From contig JAZGBI010000073.1 of the NCBI GenBank assembly GCA_036476315.1, positions 1-64,000 on the forward strand: DNA of 64,000 nucleotides. The letters are read 5' to 3'. This DNA is from Candidatus Neomarinimicrobiota bacterium (GTDB lineage Bacteria; Fidelibacterota; Marinisomatia; Marinisomatales; S15-B10). The notes beneath the pieces were generated by a model, which saw nothing but the letters and a program-made list of their open reading frames with translations, searched no databases and was not told where the DNA came from. The position numbers were made by a program, and so were the translations under genes. Positions 24,584 to 33,569 of the stretch are shown piece by piece (position 1 is the first letter of the stretch; each line of letters begins with the position of its first letter).

Positions 24584-25050
24584 GATACTGGATACTGGAT
24601 GCTTGATGCTGGATACTCGACGCCGGATAGGAAGGCTCTAGGTTGACCTACAGGGAATTGGAGGTTTGGCAGATGGCAAAAGATTTGGCGGTTGACATTC
24701 ATTCGATGACCTTAAATGAATTACCCAAATTCGAAATGTTCGAAGAGGGAGGACAAATCAGGAAGTCAATCAAATCGGTTAAATCAAATATCGCGGAAGG
24801 GTACGGTAGGCGACGTTACAAACAGGAGTTCATTCGATTTCTACATTTTGCCCTTGCCTCCAATGACGAGACTTTGGATCATCTCGACACGCTTTTTGCT
24901 ACTCAATCATTGAAAGATCAATCATTGTATGACGAACTGTGTTCGAGGCTCGAAGTATTGGGCAAGAAACTCAATCAATTTATTCGTTCAGTTGGGGAAT
25001 CTCATGTCAGTGCCAAGTAATGACCGATCCAGAATCCAGTATCCAGTATC
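24584..25050 (+). mobile_element. IVS-like element: four-helix-bundle gene enclosed by a 17-bp perfect inverted repeat
   Basis: GATACTGGATACTGGAT (24584-24600) and ATCCAGTATCCAGTATC (25034-25050) are exact reverse complements. They enclose the S23-type ORF (24643-25020), so the transcript can fold with the whole ORF in the loop. This is the layout of 23S rRNA intervening sequences (IVS), which carry the same protein family. Here it sits between protein-coding genes, and the right arm forms the first codons of the aconitase gene. Confidence 0.6.
24643..25020 (+). CDS. Four-helix-bundle protein, S23/IVP (avd-like) family
   Basis: A 125-residue protein with the family signature near residues 5-50 ([20 protein letters not shown] ... 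[19 protein letters not shown]) and the [20 protein letters not shown] segment. It is helical throughout. The family is found in rRNA intervening sequences and as the accessory protein of diversity-generating retroelements; its role outside those is unknown. The start is TTG (a later ATG would cut the signature). No reverse transcriptase or template repeat is present here. Its last codons overlap the ATG of the aconitase gene (25004) in another frame, so the two are translationally linked. Confidence 0.85.
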   Translation: MTYRELEVWQMAKDLAVDIHSMTLNELPKFEMFEEGGQIRKSIKSVKSNIAEGYGRRRYKQEFIRFLHFALASNDETLDHLDTLFATQSLKDQSLYDELCSRLEVLGKKLNQFIRSVGESHVSAK

Positions 25051-27016
25051 CAGGAATCAGAATCTGGTCGAAAAAATCGTTCAGCGGTATGCCTCTGAGA
25101 CCAGCGAGAGTGATTATGTTCACCGCGGGGATTACGTTTTCATCCGACCGGCCCATGTGATGACTCACGACAATACGGGTGCGGTGATGGGGAAGTTCAT
25201 GAAAATGGGGAAGGAGAAAATGGCCGATCCCCGTCAGGTTGTTTTCGCCCTGGATCACAATGTTCAGGACAAGAGTAAAGAGAATCTTGAGAAGTACCGG
25301 AGGATTGAGGAATTCGCAAAGGAGATGGAGGTAGATTTCTACCCCGCCGGTCGGGGAATCGGTCATCAGATCCTCTGTGAGGAGGGATACGCTTGGCCTG
25401 GCACGATGGTGGTGGCGGCGGACAGTCATTCTAACATGTACGGTGGTCTCGGGTGTCTCGGGACCCCTGTGGTCCGTACCGACGCGGCGGCCATCTGGGC
25501 CTCGGGAACGACCTGGTGGCAGGTGCCGCCGGTTGCCAGGGTATCACTGTCCGGGAAGCTCCGGCCGGGAGTGGTGGGTAAAGATGTGATTGTCACTCTC
25601 TGTGGTGTCTTTAACCATGACGAAATGTTGAATCACGCGATTGAGTTTTCCGGAGAAGGCATCTCTCATCTGAGTCTCAACGACCGTTTGACCATAGCCA
25701 ACATGACCACGGAGTGGGGAGCCCTTGCGGGATTATTTCCCGTGGATGATGTGACCCTCTCGTGGCTCCGTTCCCGTACCAGGTTTGTGGAAAAGCGGGG
25801 TCCCGCAGGCGTCCCGTCCGATGTCGACGGTAAAGATATTCACTCTCGCCTCAACGACAGGCGAATTGAGGCTCTGGAAAGGGATGTTCTAGAGGCCGAT
25901 CCTGATGCCTTCTACTCAGTGGAACTCACTCTCGATCTTTCCACTGTTCGCCCCTACGTATCGGGACCTGACCATGTTAAGGTGACGGAGAGTGTAACGG
26001 AAATTGAAAGAAAGAATATCAGGATTGACAAGGCATATCTTGTATCCTGCGTGAACAGCAGGGTAGAAGATCTCGCCGAAGCGGCGGAGGTAGTCCGGGG
26101 GAGAAAAGTTGCAGCAAGCACCGAATTCTATATTGCGGCGGCATCGAGCGAAGTTCAGGCTGAAAGCAAAAGACGCGGTGACTGGCAGGTTTTGGTCGAG
26201 GCGGGTGCAATTCCCCTGCCGCCGGGATGCGGGCCGTGCATAGGTCTGGGAATTGGTCTTCTGGAACCAGGTGAGGTGGGGATTTCCGCGACCAATCGGA
26301 ATTTCAAAGGTCGCATGGGATCCCGTGAGGCGCAGGCCTACCTGGCATCTCCTTCTGTCGTGACTGCCTCCGCCATTGCCGGCAAGATTACCGCTCCGAA
26401 AGAATTTGACCGCGTGGACCTTCGAACAAGTGTGACCCTTCGTGAGGAAGAAAAAAATGGTGGTGTTCGAGCAACTCTACTGCCTGGATTCCCCAAACGG
26501 ATGGAGGGAGAATTGGTTTTATGCCATCAGGATAATCTCAATACCGATGGCATCTTTCCGGGCAAGTACACCTATATTGATGACTTCACAGCTGAGCAAC
26601 AAGCCCAGGTGGTGATGGAGAACTACGATCCTGAATTTGCCAACGTTATCAGTGCGGGAGACATACTGGTGGGGGGATTCAATTTTGGAACCGGGAGTTC
26701 CAGGGAGCAGGCTGCTACGGCTCTGAAATACCGTGGCATACAATCGGTGATAGCGGGTTCATACAGTGCCACTTATAGCCGAAACGCCCTGAACAACGGG
26801 TTTCTTCTCCTGGTCGCTCCCGGGTTGGTGCGTCATCTGAAGGACCGATTTGGAGATGAAAAATTGACGGTTCGAACAGGGATTCGTGCTCGGATCGATT
26901 TTGAGAATTCAACCATGACAGCAGACCAGAAAACGTACACTTTTGCCCCTGTGGGAACCACCGCCCAGGAACTTGTTCTTGCGGGGGGATTGGAGATGTG
27001 GGTGGGCAACCGATGA
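25004..27016 (+). CDS. Aconitase-superfamily hydratase, homoaconitase-like
   Basis: A 670-residue single-chain aconitase. It resembles fungal homoaconitase (Lys4) and aconitase-2 type proteins: [60 protein letters not shown]. Fe-S cysteines are in LVSCVNSR and GCGPC, and the swivel domain has [18 protein letters not shown]. It interconverts a tricarboxylic acid and its iso-form. Citrate, homocitrate or a methylcitrate-type acid are all possible; citrate is favoured by the neighbouring citrate lyase genes. The N-terminal 20 residues ([16 protein letters not shown]) are encoded by the inverted-repeat arm of the preceding element and are probably not ancestral. The stop overlaps the CDF gene as ATGA. 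Confidence 0.85.
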   Translation: MSVPSNDRSRIQYPVSRNQNLVEKIVQRYASETSESDYVHRGDYVFIRPAHVMTHDNTGAVMGKFMKMGKEKMADPRQVVFALDHNVQDKSKENLEKYRRIEEFAKEMEVDFYPAGRGIGHQILCEEGYAWPGTMVVAADSHSNMYGGLGCLGTPVVRTDAAAIWASGTTWWQVPPVARVSLSGKLRPGVVGKDVIVTLCGVFNHDEMLNHAIEFSGEGISHLSLNDRLTIANMTTEWGALAGLFPVDDVTLSWLRSRTRFVEKRGPAGVPSDVDGKDIHSRLNDRRIEALERDVLEADPDAFYSVELTLDLSTVRPYVSGPDHVKVTESVTEIERKNIRIDKAYLVSCVNSRVEDLAEAAEVVRGRKVAASTEFYIAAASSEVQAESKRRGDWQVLVEAGAIPLPPGCGPCIGLGIGLLEPGEVGISATNRNFKGRMGSREAQAYLASPSVVTASAIAGKITAPKEFDRVDLRTSVTLREEEKNGGVRATLLPGFPKRMEGELVLCHQDNLNTDGIFPGKYTYIDDFTAEQQAQVVMENYDPEFANVISAGDILVGGFNFGTGSSREQAATALKYRGIQSVIAGSYSATYSRNALNNGFLLLVAPGLVRHLKDRFGDEKLTVRTGIRARIDFENSTMTADQKTYTFAPVGTTAQELVLAGGLEMWVGNR

Positions 27017-28212
27017 GCGCTCTCGCCCGCTGGATCGTTCGCCAGCTGTTTCCACAGCTGTCCCACATTTCCAGAGAAACTCTGGCTGGGATTCCGTCGG
27101 GGAGAGCAAAGATTGGGAGGGTTGAGGGGTGGTTTGCCACTATCGTCAACATTGTTCTTTTTGTGGTTAAGCTACTGCTGGCGGTATCGATTCAGAGCAT
27201 TGCCCTCATGGCCGACGCGTTTCACACCCTGGCAGACGCTTTAAGTTCCCTCATTATCGTTGTCACTTTCGGGGTGACAGAAAAGCCTGCGGACGTGGAA
27301 CACCCTTACGGTCACGGCAGAGCCGAGTATATCGCCACACTGATTCTTTCCATTCTCATCGTGGTAACGGGCGTGGAATTCATCCGCTCCTCAACGGAAC
27401 GGGTCGTTTCACCGGCTATTCTGCATTCTTCGCTCCTGGTAATCGGTATCGTGCTCGGGACAGTCGTGATTAAGGAAATGCTGGCCAGACTTTGCCTCCG
27501 TCTCGCCGAGCTCACGGACTCGGACACCCTCAAAGCCGATGCCTGGCATCACCGGTCAGACGTATTCTCGTCTCTCGCTCCCATCGCGTCAATTCTACTG
27601 GCCAATGGTGGTAGGGCACAGTGGGATGGGATCCTGGGAGTGGGTGTGGGTTTCTTTGTTATTTGGATAGGCTATTCCGTGGGCCGAAATGCCATCGATT
27701 CTTTGCTGGGAAAACCTCCGGGACCGGAACTTCATGAGACGATACAGTCTGAAGCTCAAACCATGGAAGGGGTCATCGATATTCACAGCATTGTGGTTCA
27801 CAGTTACGGAATCAAGAGATTCGTATCCCTTCACATGGAGGTGGATGAAAACCAATCTCAAAGAGATTCACACAAACTGGCGAGCCGCCTCATGAGGAGT
27901 CTGAGTCAGTCGCTCGGGGCGCATGTCGTCGTTCATGTGGACCCAGTCACCGCAAGAGGCGAAAAGGCCGACCTTGTCAAGAGAGGTTTGAAAGAATTGG
28001 TGAATCTTCACCCGGGGGTTAGTTCCTATCACGATCTTCGTCTGGTTCACGGGAGAGGTCGGGACCTGATACTGGTGAAACTTGCGGTGGAAGCGCGCCT
28101 CTCCCGTGATGAGCGAAAGAAAATAAGAAGTATTCTCTCTGGAACTTTGAGGAAGAGGTTTCCGGAATTCGACAACCGGATCAGGCTCATTTCGCCTGTC
28201 CATGATTACTAA
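27013..28212 (+). CDS. Cation diffusion facilitator (CDF) metal exporter
   Basis: A 399-residue CDF protein. It has a cytosolic N-terminal stretch, then six transmembrane helices with the two metal-site motifs IALMADAFHTLADALSS and LKADAWHHRSDVFSSL, and an HPYGHGRAEYI loop. The C-terminal cytosolic domain is longer than usual and appears to be two ferredoxin-like repeats. Zn, Mn or Fe export is likely for the family. The ATG overlaps the aconitase stop (ATGA), so it is co-translated with a [4Fe-4S] hydratase. This suggests a link to iron handling, though that is inference. Confidence 0.9.
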   Translation: MSALARWIVRQLFPQLSHISRETLAGIPSGRAKIGRVEGWFATIVNIVLFVVKLLLAVSIQSIALMADAFHTLADALSSLIIVVTFGVTEKPADVEHPYGHGRAEYIATLILSILIVVTGVEFIRSSTERVVSPAILHSSLLVIGIVLGTVVIKEMLARLCLRLAELTDSDTLKADAWHHRSDVFSSLAPIASILLANGGRAQWDGILGVGVGFFVIWIGYSVGRNAIDSLLGKPPGPELHETIQSEAQTMEGVIDIHSIVVHSYGIKRFVSLHMEVDENQSQRDSHKLASRLMRSLSQSLGAHVVVHVDPVTARGEKADLVKRGLKELVNLHPGVSSYHDLRLVHGRGRDLILVKLAVEARLSRDERKKIRSILSGTLRKRFPEFDNRIRLISPVHDY

Positions 28213-28228
28213 GTTGACCAATTTACTG

Positions 28229-28362
28229 GCCACAGAGGTCACGGAGCATATGAATTTGCCATTAAAGACCTTACTTCTATTCGATTCCCAAACAGCGTAT
28301 TTGGATTCCAATCGCGTAACGTTTTGTCAAGTTTATGTTTAATTCTCTCTGTTCTCTGTGGC
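28229..28362. repeat. CCACAGAG inverted-repeat element, copy B
   Basis: A 134-bp element between the CDF and dehydrogenase genes, orientation opposite to copy A: left arm CCACAGAGGTCACGGAG, right arm (inward) CCACAGAGAACAGAGAG. The interior is unrelated in sequence. Immediately after it come TCTCAAGATCC and AAGATCCTGTGGA (28378-28406), related to a motif at 9110-9126 and 14335-14351. Confidence 0.85.
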
Positions 28363-28433
28363 TCCAGGCGAATCTCATCTCAAGATCCTTTGGAAGATCC
28401 TGTGGATACTTTGGTCTAAGTTGAGGAAGTAAA

Positions 28434-29561
28434 ATGGCAGAATATCGGATCGCGTGGCTTCCCGGTGATGGTGTGGGGCACGATGTGATGGAGTGCGCCC
28501 GGCTGATTCTGGATACTATGAATTTTGATGGGGAATACATTCATGGGGACATCGGCTGGGAATTCTGGAAGTCCGAAGGAAACGCCTTTCCCGATCGGAC
28601 GAAAACTCTGATGCGGGAAACACACTGTGCCCTTTTCGGTGCCATTACGTCGAAGCCCAAGGATGAGGCAGCGAAAGAGCTGTCACCGGAACTCAAGGAG
28701 AAGGGGTTTGTCTACTTCAGCCCTATCGTGCAGCTGCGACAGGAGTTCAACCTTCACACGAACCTACGCCCCTGCAAAGCCTATCCAGGGAATTCTCTCA
28801 ACTACCGTGAGGGGATTGACATCGCCATTTTCCGCGAGAACACGGAAGGGATGTATGGAGGTGTGGAATTCTTCCCTCTCCCTGGGGAAGTGTTTGATGC
28901 GCTGGACGCGAACCATCCGAAGATGAAAAAGTTTGAAAAGTTTGGACTCAACAACATTGCACTGTCAACTCGCATCATGACGAAACAGGCGTGTGAAAAC
29001 ATTGCGGTTCAGGCTTTCGAGTACGCAAGAAAGTCCGGTCGAAGGTCGGTCACGGTGGTGGACAAGCCCAACGTGCTCCGGGAAACCGGCGGACTCATGA
29101 TTCGAACGGCCAGGGAGGTGTCCAGAAGGTACCCGGCGATTGAGTTGGGGGAGACAAATATCGATGCGCAGTGCATGTGGCTCGTGAAGAATCCTGAAGA
29201 CTATGAAGTGATCGTGGCTGAGAATATGTTTGGAGATATCCTTTCGGATCTCTGTGCTCAACTGGTGGGGGGGCTCGGCTTTGCTTGCTCCGCTAATATA
29301 GGAGATGATTACGCGGTGTTCGAACCCACCCATGGCTCCGCTCCCAAATATGCGGGCCAGTATAAAGTCAATCCCATGGCCATGCTTCTTTCGGTGAAAA
29401 TGATGTTCGAATGGCTCGGAGAACGGGAGAAGGCCGTTGGCCTGGAACGTGCTGTGGCAGAGGTCATTGCAGAGGGGAAGGTGAGGACTTACGATATGGG
29501 AGGAAGCAGTACGAGTCTCGAGGTGGCGGAGGAAATAGCCAGGAAGTTAAAGGGATCATGA
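28434..29561 (+). CDS. Isocitrate/isopropylmalate-family decarboxylating dehydrogenase
   Basis: A 375-residue beta-decarboxylating dehydrogenase with a GAGGAAG ribosome binding site. Visible motifs are IAWLPGDGVGHDVM at the start, IVQLRQEFNLHTNLRPCKAY (Arg residues binding the substrate carboxylates), FRENTEGMYGG, DAQCMWLVKNPEDYEVIV and the late FEPTHGSAPKYAGQYKVNPM (cofactor loop). Substrate could be isocitrate, homoisocitrate or 3-isopropylmalate. Pairing with a homoaconitase-like hydratase and citrate lyase makes isocitrate or homoisocitrate more likely than isopropylmalate. Its stop overlaps the PrpD-like gene (ATGATG). Confidence 0.88.
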   Translation: MAEYRIAWLPGDGVGHDVMECARLILDTMNFDGEYIHGDIGWEFWKSEGNAFPDRTKTLMRETHCALFGAITSKPKDEAAKELSPELKEKGFVYFSPIVQLRQEFNLHTNLRPCKAYPGNSLNYREGIDIAIFRENTEGMYGGVEFFPLPGEVFDALDANHPKMKKFEKFGLNNIALSTRIMTKQACENIAVQAFEYARKSGRRSVTVVDKPNVLRETGGLMIRTAREVSRRYPAIELGETNIDAQCMWLVKNPEDYEVIVAENMFGDILSDLCAQLVGGLGFACSANIGDDYAVFEPTHGSAPKYAGQYKVNPMAMLLSVKMMFEWLGEREKAVGLERAVAEVIAEGKVRTYDMGGSSTSLEVAEEIARKLKGS

Positions 29562-30952
29562 TGGAGAGCATATCGAGACAGCTTGCACGTTTTGCCATCG
29601 GTCTTGAGTATGATGATTTTCCTGAGGAGGTGGTTAATGAGGTAAAGAGATTCCTTTACGACTCAATTGGCTGTGCCTACGGTGGGTATCACACCAGAGA
29701 TGTGAACATCATCCGCAATATCTACTCGCGTACGGGAGGTAAGAAAGAGGCCACCGTGATCGGGTTTGGCGATGGAATGTCGGCCATTAATGCCACGCTC
29801 GTTAATTCTTTGATGATCAGAGCCTTGGATTATAACGACATTTACTGGAAAGAAGATCCCAGTCACCCTTCTGACCTTATTCCTGCTGCCCTCGCGGTGG
29901 GTGAGCTGGTGAATGCTCCCATGAAGGATGTCATTGTGGCCATAGTTCTGGGATATGAATTCGAGATGCGACTCTGTGAATTCGCGGTCCCGGGGATAAG
30001 GGAGAGAAAATGGCATCACGCCACCCTGACGCAGTTCGTCGCCCCCATCGTAGCCGGAAAACTCCTTGATTTGACAGAAGATCAACTGGTCAACGCCATA
30101 GGGGTTTCAGCCAGTCACAATTACACTGTGGGAGCTCCCACTGCCGGTCATCTCACCATGATGAAGAACACGGTTGATCCCATGGCTGTTCAGGCTGGAG
30201 TGCTGGCGGCTCTCATGGCCGAGAAGGGTTTCACCGGCACCGAGGAAGTGTTCGAGGGCAAGGAGGGGTTTATGGATATCTTCGGGCCCGAGTGGGACGT
30301 AGAAAAACTCGTGGGGAGTTTAGGGAATTCTTTCAAGATATTGGAGTGTTCCATGAAGGCGTTCCCTACGGAAGCCCTGACCCACACTCATCTTTCCGCC
30401 ACGTTGAAAGTGGTAACCGAGGAAAACATCAGACCTGAGGATATTGAAGAGGTGATAGTGACAACTGTTGCCAGGGCGTGCGACATCCTGTTTGATCCTA
30501 AGAAATATGAACCGAGAACTCGAGAGACGGCTGATCATTCCCTCCCTTATTGTTTGGCTTGGGCCATTCTTGACCGGGAGATTACCACGGCCAGTTTTAG
30601 CGAGGAAAAGATCAACGACCCCCGGTTGACAAAACTCATCCACAAAATTAAGGGAGAGGCGAGCGAGAAATTCGAGCGGATGTTTCCGGACAAACAGCCT
30701 TCCCGGGTTACCATTCGTACGAAAGATGAACGGGAATTCTCGGCCTATCTTGAATATCCAAAGGGAGATCCCAGGGAACCCATGACCCTGGAGGACTTGC
30801 AGGCGAAGTTCAATGCACTGTCGGCGGATCTCCTCTCAGAGGATGACCTGGAAGAGGTGCGGAAGATGGTTTTTTCTTGCGAGGAGATAGGCAGCGTCCG
30901 AGAGTTTATGAATGGGCTGCCCGTCTCACGGACCGGCCATGAATCATCTTGA
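29558..30952 (+). CDS. MmgE/PrpD family dehydratase (2-methylcitrate dehydratase-like)
   Basis: A 464-residue protein from the ATG at 29558, overlapping the previous stop. It matches MmgE/PrpD: SISRQLARFAIGLEYDDFPE, RALDYNDIYWKEDPSHPSDL (the conserved D-x-x-D-x-x substrate loop), VGVSASHNYTVGAPTAGH-like IGVSASHNYTVGAPTAG, and MKAFPTEALTHTHL. Characterised members dehydrate 2-methylcitrate or citrate, or act on immune itaconate precursors (cis-aconitate decarboxylase is a homologue). In this cluster it would act on citrate or methylcitrate. mcmA1 and the biotin carboxylase genes nearby show that the cell also has the methylmalonyl route for propionyl-CoA. Confidence 0.87.
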   Translation: MMESISRQLARFAIGLEYDDFPEEVVNEVKRFLYDSIGCAYGGYHTRDVNIIRNIYSRTGGKKEATVIGFGDGMSAINATLVNSLMIRALDYNDIYWKEDPSHPSDLIPAALAVGELVNAPMKDVIVAIVLGYEFEMRLCEFAVPGIRERKWHHATLTQFVAPIVAGKLLDLTEDQLVNAIGVSASHNYTVGAPTAGHLTMMKNTVDPMAVQAGVLAALMAEKGFTGTEEVFEGKEGFMDIFGPEWDVEKLVGSLGNSFKILECSMKAFPTEALTHTHLSATLKVVTEENIRPEDIEEVIVTTVARACDILFDPKKYEPRTRETADHSLPYCLAWAILDREITTASFSEEKINDPRLTKLIHKIKGEASEKFERMFPDKQPSRVTIRTKDEREFSAYLEYPKGDPREPMTLEDLQAKFNALSADLLSEDDLEEVRKMVFSCEEIGSVREFMNGLPVSRTGHESS

Positions 30953-31015
30953 GAGTCAAATTCTTGTCAAAAAGAGTCATCGTACCTGAAAGCCCGGCTA
31001 CGATACGGAGCACCG

Positions 31016-31807
31016 TCAGACTTCTCGAACATCGGCAATTTCCTCTGAAGAGAGTGTCAGCCGGGTTGAATTATCTAGCTTGTGGATGATAGCCTCTCCG
31101 TCCTGGGCTACGCCTTCGAAGATCCCCATCGCGTTTTCCCCTTTCCAGTTGAAACTGACCGTCTTTCCAATGTGTGAGCAACGATTTTCCCAGTCAGAGA
31201 TTATTGACGAAGCATCGCCGGACTTCAAACCGGCGTACCGCCGTTCAAGGGAATTGAGGGTCCAGGCCAGAATCAGTTCTCGCTGCGCCGGTGACTGCTT
31301 CTCAATAGCGATGGAGGTCGTGATATTCCGTATTGACTCGGGAAATTCACTTTGGGACTCGTTTACATTGATTCCGATTCCCGCGATGGCCGAGGTCATC
31401 ACATCTCCCTGGAATCTTGTCTCCAAAAGGATGCCTCCGCACTTCTTCCCGGAAAGGAGCACATCATTGGGCCATTTGAGTTGGGAGACCAGCCGAAAAT
31501 TTTCAATGGCATCGGTGACAGCAAGTCCGACGGCAAGAGAAAGCACTCCTGCAGGTTTTCCCCGCATATTCGGTTTCAGGATGACTGAGAATGCCAGTCC
31601 TTTCCCCGGACCTGAGAACCAGGATTCCCCATGGCGGCCCCGGCCGGCCGTCTGGTTATCGGTGAGGATCAGAGTCCCCTCTTCCGCCCCTTCTTCGAGC
31701 AATTTCCGTGCCTCCAGGTTGGTGGAGTCCACCCTCGTGTAGTATTCGATCTCCCGGCCGAGAATCTGGGTCTGAAGATTTGCTGTGACGAGTTGAGTGA
31801 ACAACAT
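31016..31807 (-). CDS. birA: Biotin-[acyl-CoA carboxylase] ligase
   Basis: A 263-residue BirA without the N-terminal repressor domain. Catalytic motifs are YTRVDSTNLEARKLL, the biotinyl-AMP loop TAGRGRHGESWFS, QLKWPNDVLLSGKKCGGILLE and AGIGINVN, plus a small C-terminal SH3-like domain. The ATG at 31807 is preferred to a TTG five codons upstream. It attaches biotin to BCCP (34306-34863) encoded in the same strand direction. It is convergent with the PrpD-like gene. Confidence 0.94.
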   Translation of the reverse strand: MLFTQLVTANLQTQILGREIEYYTRVDSTNLEARKLLEEGAEEGTLILTDNQTAGRGRHGESWFSGPGKGLAFSVILKPNMRGKPAGVLSLAVGLAVTDAIENFRLVSQLKWPNDVLLSGKKCGGILLETRFQGDVMTSAIAGIGINVNESQSEFPESIRNITTSIAIEKQSPAQRELILAWTLNSLERRYAGLKSGDASSIISDWENRCSHIGKTVSFNWKGENAMGIFEGVAQDGEAIIHKLDNSTRLTLSSEEIADVREV

Positions 31808-31832
31808 TAAATCAAGAACCAAGTAACCAGTA

Positions 31833-31924
31833 AGCAGTCCCGAGGCATCGGGATCTCCGCTGCGCTCCGATTGGCAGTAGCAGTCCCGAGCGGTCGGGAT
31901 CTCCGCTACGCTTCGATTGGCAGT
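31833..31924. repeat. Tandem 46-bp repeat within low-complexity spacer
   Basis: Two units of 46 bp start at 31833 and 31879. Each contains CAGTCCCGA...TCGGGATCTCCGC and CGATTGGCAGT. The surrounding spacer (31812-32060) has short iterated strings (ATTCTCCATTTCTCC, GGAGTTCCTACGGAAC). An inverted relative lies at 53390-53530. Confidence 0.75.
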
Positions 31925-32062
31925 CAGTAGTCAGATCACTCATCCATTCTCCATTTCTCCATTCCTCCATTTCTCCTCCTCCACAGGAGACCCTACGGGT
32001 CAAGGGAGTTCCTACGGAACAATTCTCCAGTTGTCCATTCTCCAATCTTCAATAATCAATAT

Positions 32063-33556
32063 TCAATTTGCTTCGTATTCACCATAAACACCACGCAACG
32101 TATCAGAAATTTCTCCCAGAGTCGTGCGGACTTTTACCGCTTGTATCAAGTAGGGAAGGAGGTTCTCGTCATTCGTTGCCGCCGTGGCGAGGGATTCCCT
32201 TGAAGATGCCACGGCGAGGTTGTCACGCGTCCGTTTGAATTTCTTGACGCGATCGATCTGTTTTGCCGTCGCCCCGGGATCGATACTTAACGTGTCAGGT
32301 TCACCGTTCACATCTGAAACAAACTTGTTTACACCCACGACGATGCGTTTGCCACTATCCACGCCTCTCTGGTACTCCAGGGCGCTCCGGATTATCTCAT
32401 TTTGAATGAATCCTTTTTCGATAGCTTTTACGGCACCTCCTATTTCGTCAATCTTCTCAATAATTGTCCTGGCCTCTTTTTCAATCCTGTCGGTGAGTTC
32501 TTCCACGTGATAGGAACCCCCCAGGGGATCCACCGCGTGGGTTACTCCGGTCTCGTAAGCGAGGACTTGTTGGGTCCGGAGTGCGAGCTGGACCGACTTC
32601 TCTGTGGGGAGTGCCAGTGCTTCATCCTGAGCGTTGGTATGGAGAGATTGGGCGCCACCCAGGACCGCTGCCAGAGCTTCCACGGCAGTTCTCACCACAT
32701 TGTTACCCACCTGCCGCGCAGCGAGCGTCGATCCGGCGGTCTGCACATGAAAGCGGCACATCATGGATCTGGGGTTCTTCGCGGAAAACCTGTTCTTCAT
32801 TATCGTCGCCCACAAGCGACGAGCGGCGCGGAATTTTGCCACCTCTTCAAACAGGTCCAAATGGGCGTTGAAAAAGAAGGAGATACGAGGGGCAAAATCG
32901 TCCACGCTGAGTCCACGGTGGAGAGCTTCTTGAACGTAGGCAATGGCGTTCGCAAAGGTGAAAGCGAGTTCCTGGGATGCCGTCGAACCGGCTTCTCGAA
33001 TGTGATAACCCGAAACGGAAATGGTGTTCCACTTTGGCATCTTCTCATGACAGAATTCGAAAGTATCGGTAACGATCTTCAAACTTTCCCGGGCGGGGAA
33101 AATGTGAGTTCCCCGGGCAACGTATTCCTTCAGAATATCGTTCTGAATGGTGCCCCGCAGCTTCGAAAGTGGAATACTCTGGCTTTCCGCAATGGCAACA
33201 TAAAAGGCGAGAAGAATCGCCGCGGTAGAATTGATGGTCATTGAAGTGGAAATCCGGTCGAGAAGGATGCCGTCAAAGAGGCGCTCCATGTCTTCGAGGG
33301 TTGAAATGGGAACCCCCACACGTCCCACTTCCCCTTCAGCTTTCCGGTGGTCCGAATCGTAGCCCATCTGGGTGGGAAGGTCAAATGCGACTGAGAGCCC
33401 CGTAACACCTTGCTCCAGCAGGTATTGAAACCGCCTGTTGGATTCCTCTGCAGAGGTGAAGCCTGCATACTGCCGCATGGTCCAGAGCCGTTCCCGGTAC
33501 ATATTGGAGTAGATGCCCCGGGTGTAAGGGAATTCACCGGCCTTTTCACGTGTCAT
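32063..33556 (-). CDS. Methylmalonyl-CoA mutase, catalytic (large) subunit
   Basis: A 497-residue protein from the ATG at 33556 ([20 protein letters not shown]). It is the TIM-barrel acyl-CoA-binding domain: [50 protein letters not shown]-type [17 protein letters not shown], and [15 protein letters not shown]. The B12-binding domain is absent, as in two-subunit enzymes, and its partner is not in the window. Compared with usual large subunits, about 45 N-terminal residues before GEFPYTRG are missing; upstream codons in this frame lie inside djlA and are not homologous. It converts methylmalonyl-CoA to succinyl-CoA. It begins 13 bases after the djlA-like stop, with no obvious ribosome binding site. 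Confidence 0.92.
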   Translation of the reverse strand: MTREKAGEFPYTRGIYSNMYRERLWTMRQYAGFTSAEESNRRFQYLLEQGVTGLSVAFDLPTQMGYDSDHRKAEGEVGRVGVPISTLEDMERLFDGILLDRISTSMTINSTAAILLAFYVAIAESQSIPLSKLRGTIQNDILKEYVARGTHIFPARESLKIVTDTFEFCHEKMPKWNTISVSGYHIREAGSTASQELAFTFANAIAYVQEALHRGLSVDDFAPRISFFFNAHLDLFEEVAKFRAARRLWATIMKNRFSAKNPRSMMCRFHVQTAGSTLAARQVGNNVVRTAVEALAAVLGGAQSLHTNAQDEALALPTEKSVQLALRTQQVLAYETGVTHAVDPLGGSYHVEELTDRIEKEARTIIEKIDEIGGAVKAIEKGFIQNEIIRSALEYQRGVDSGKRIVVGVNKFVSDVNGEPDTLSIDPGATAKQIDRVKKFKRTRDNLAVASSRESLATAATNDENLLPYLIQAVKVRTTLGEISDTLRGVYGEYEAN

Positions 33557-33569
33557 GGATTCAGGGGGG

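Noticed and set aside
24929-25003. Upstream start of the aconitase frame
   Set aside because: It lies inside the four-helix-bundle gene in another frame and its residues are not family-like.
24643-25020. Diversity-generating retroelement accessory protein (avd)
   Set aside because: The protein family fits, but no reverse transcriptase, template repeat or variable gene is nearby.
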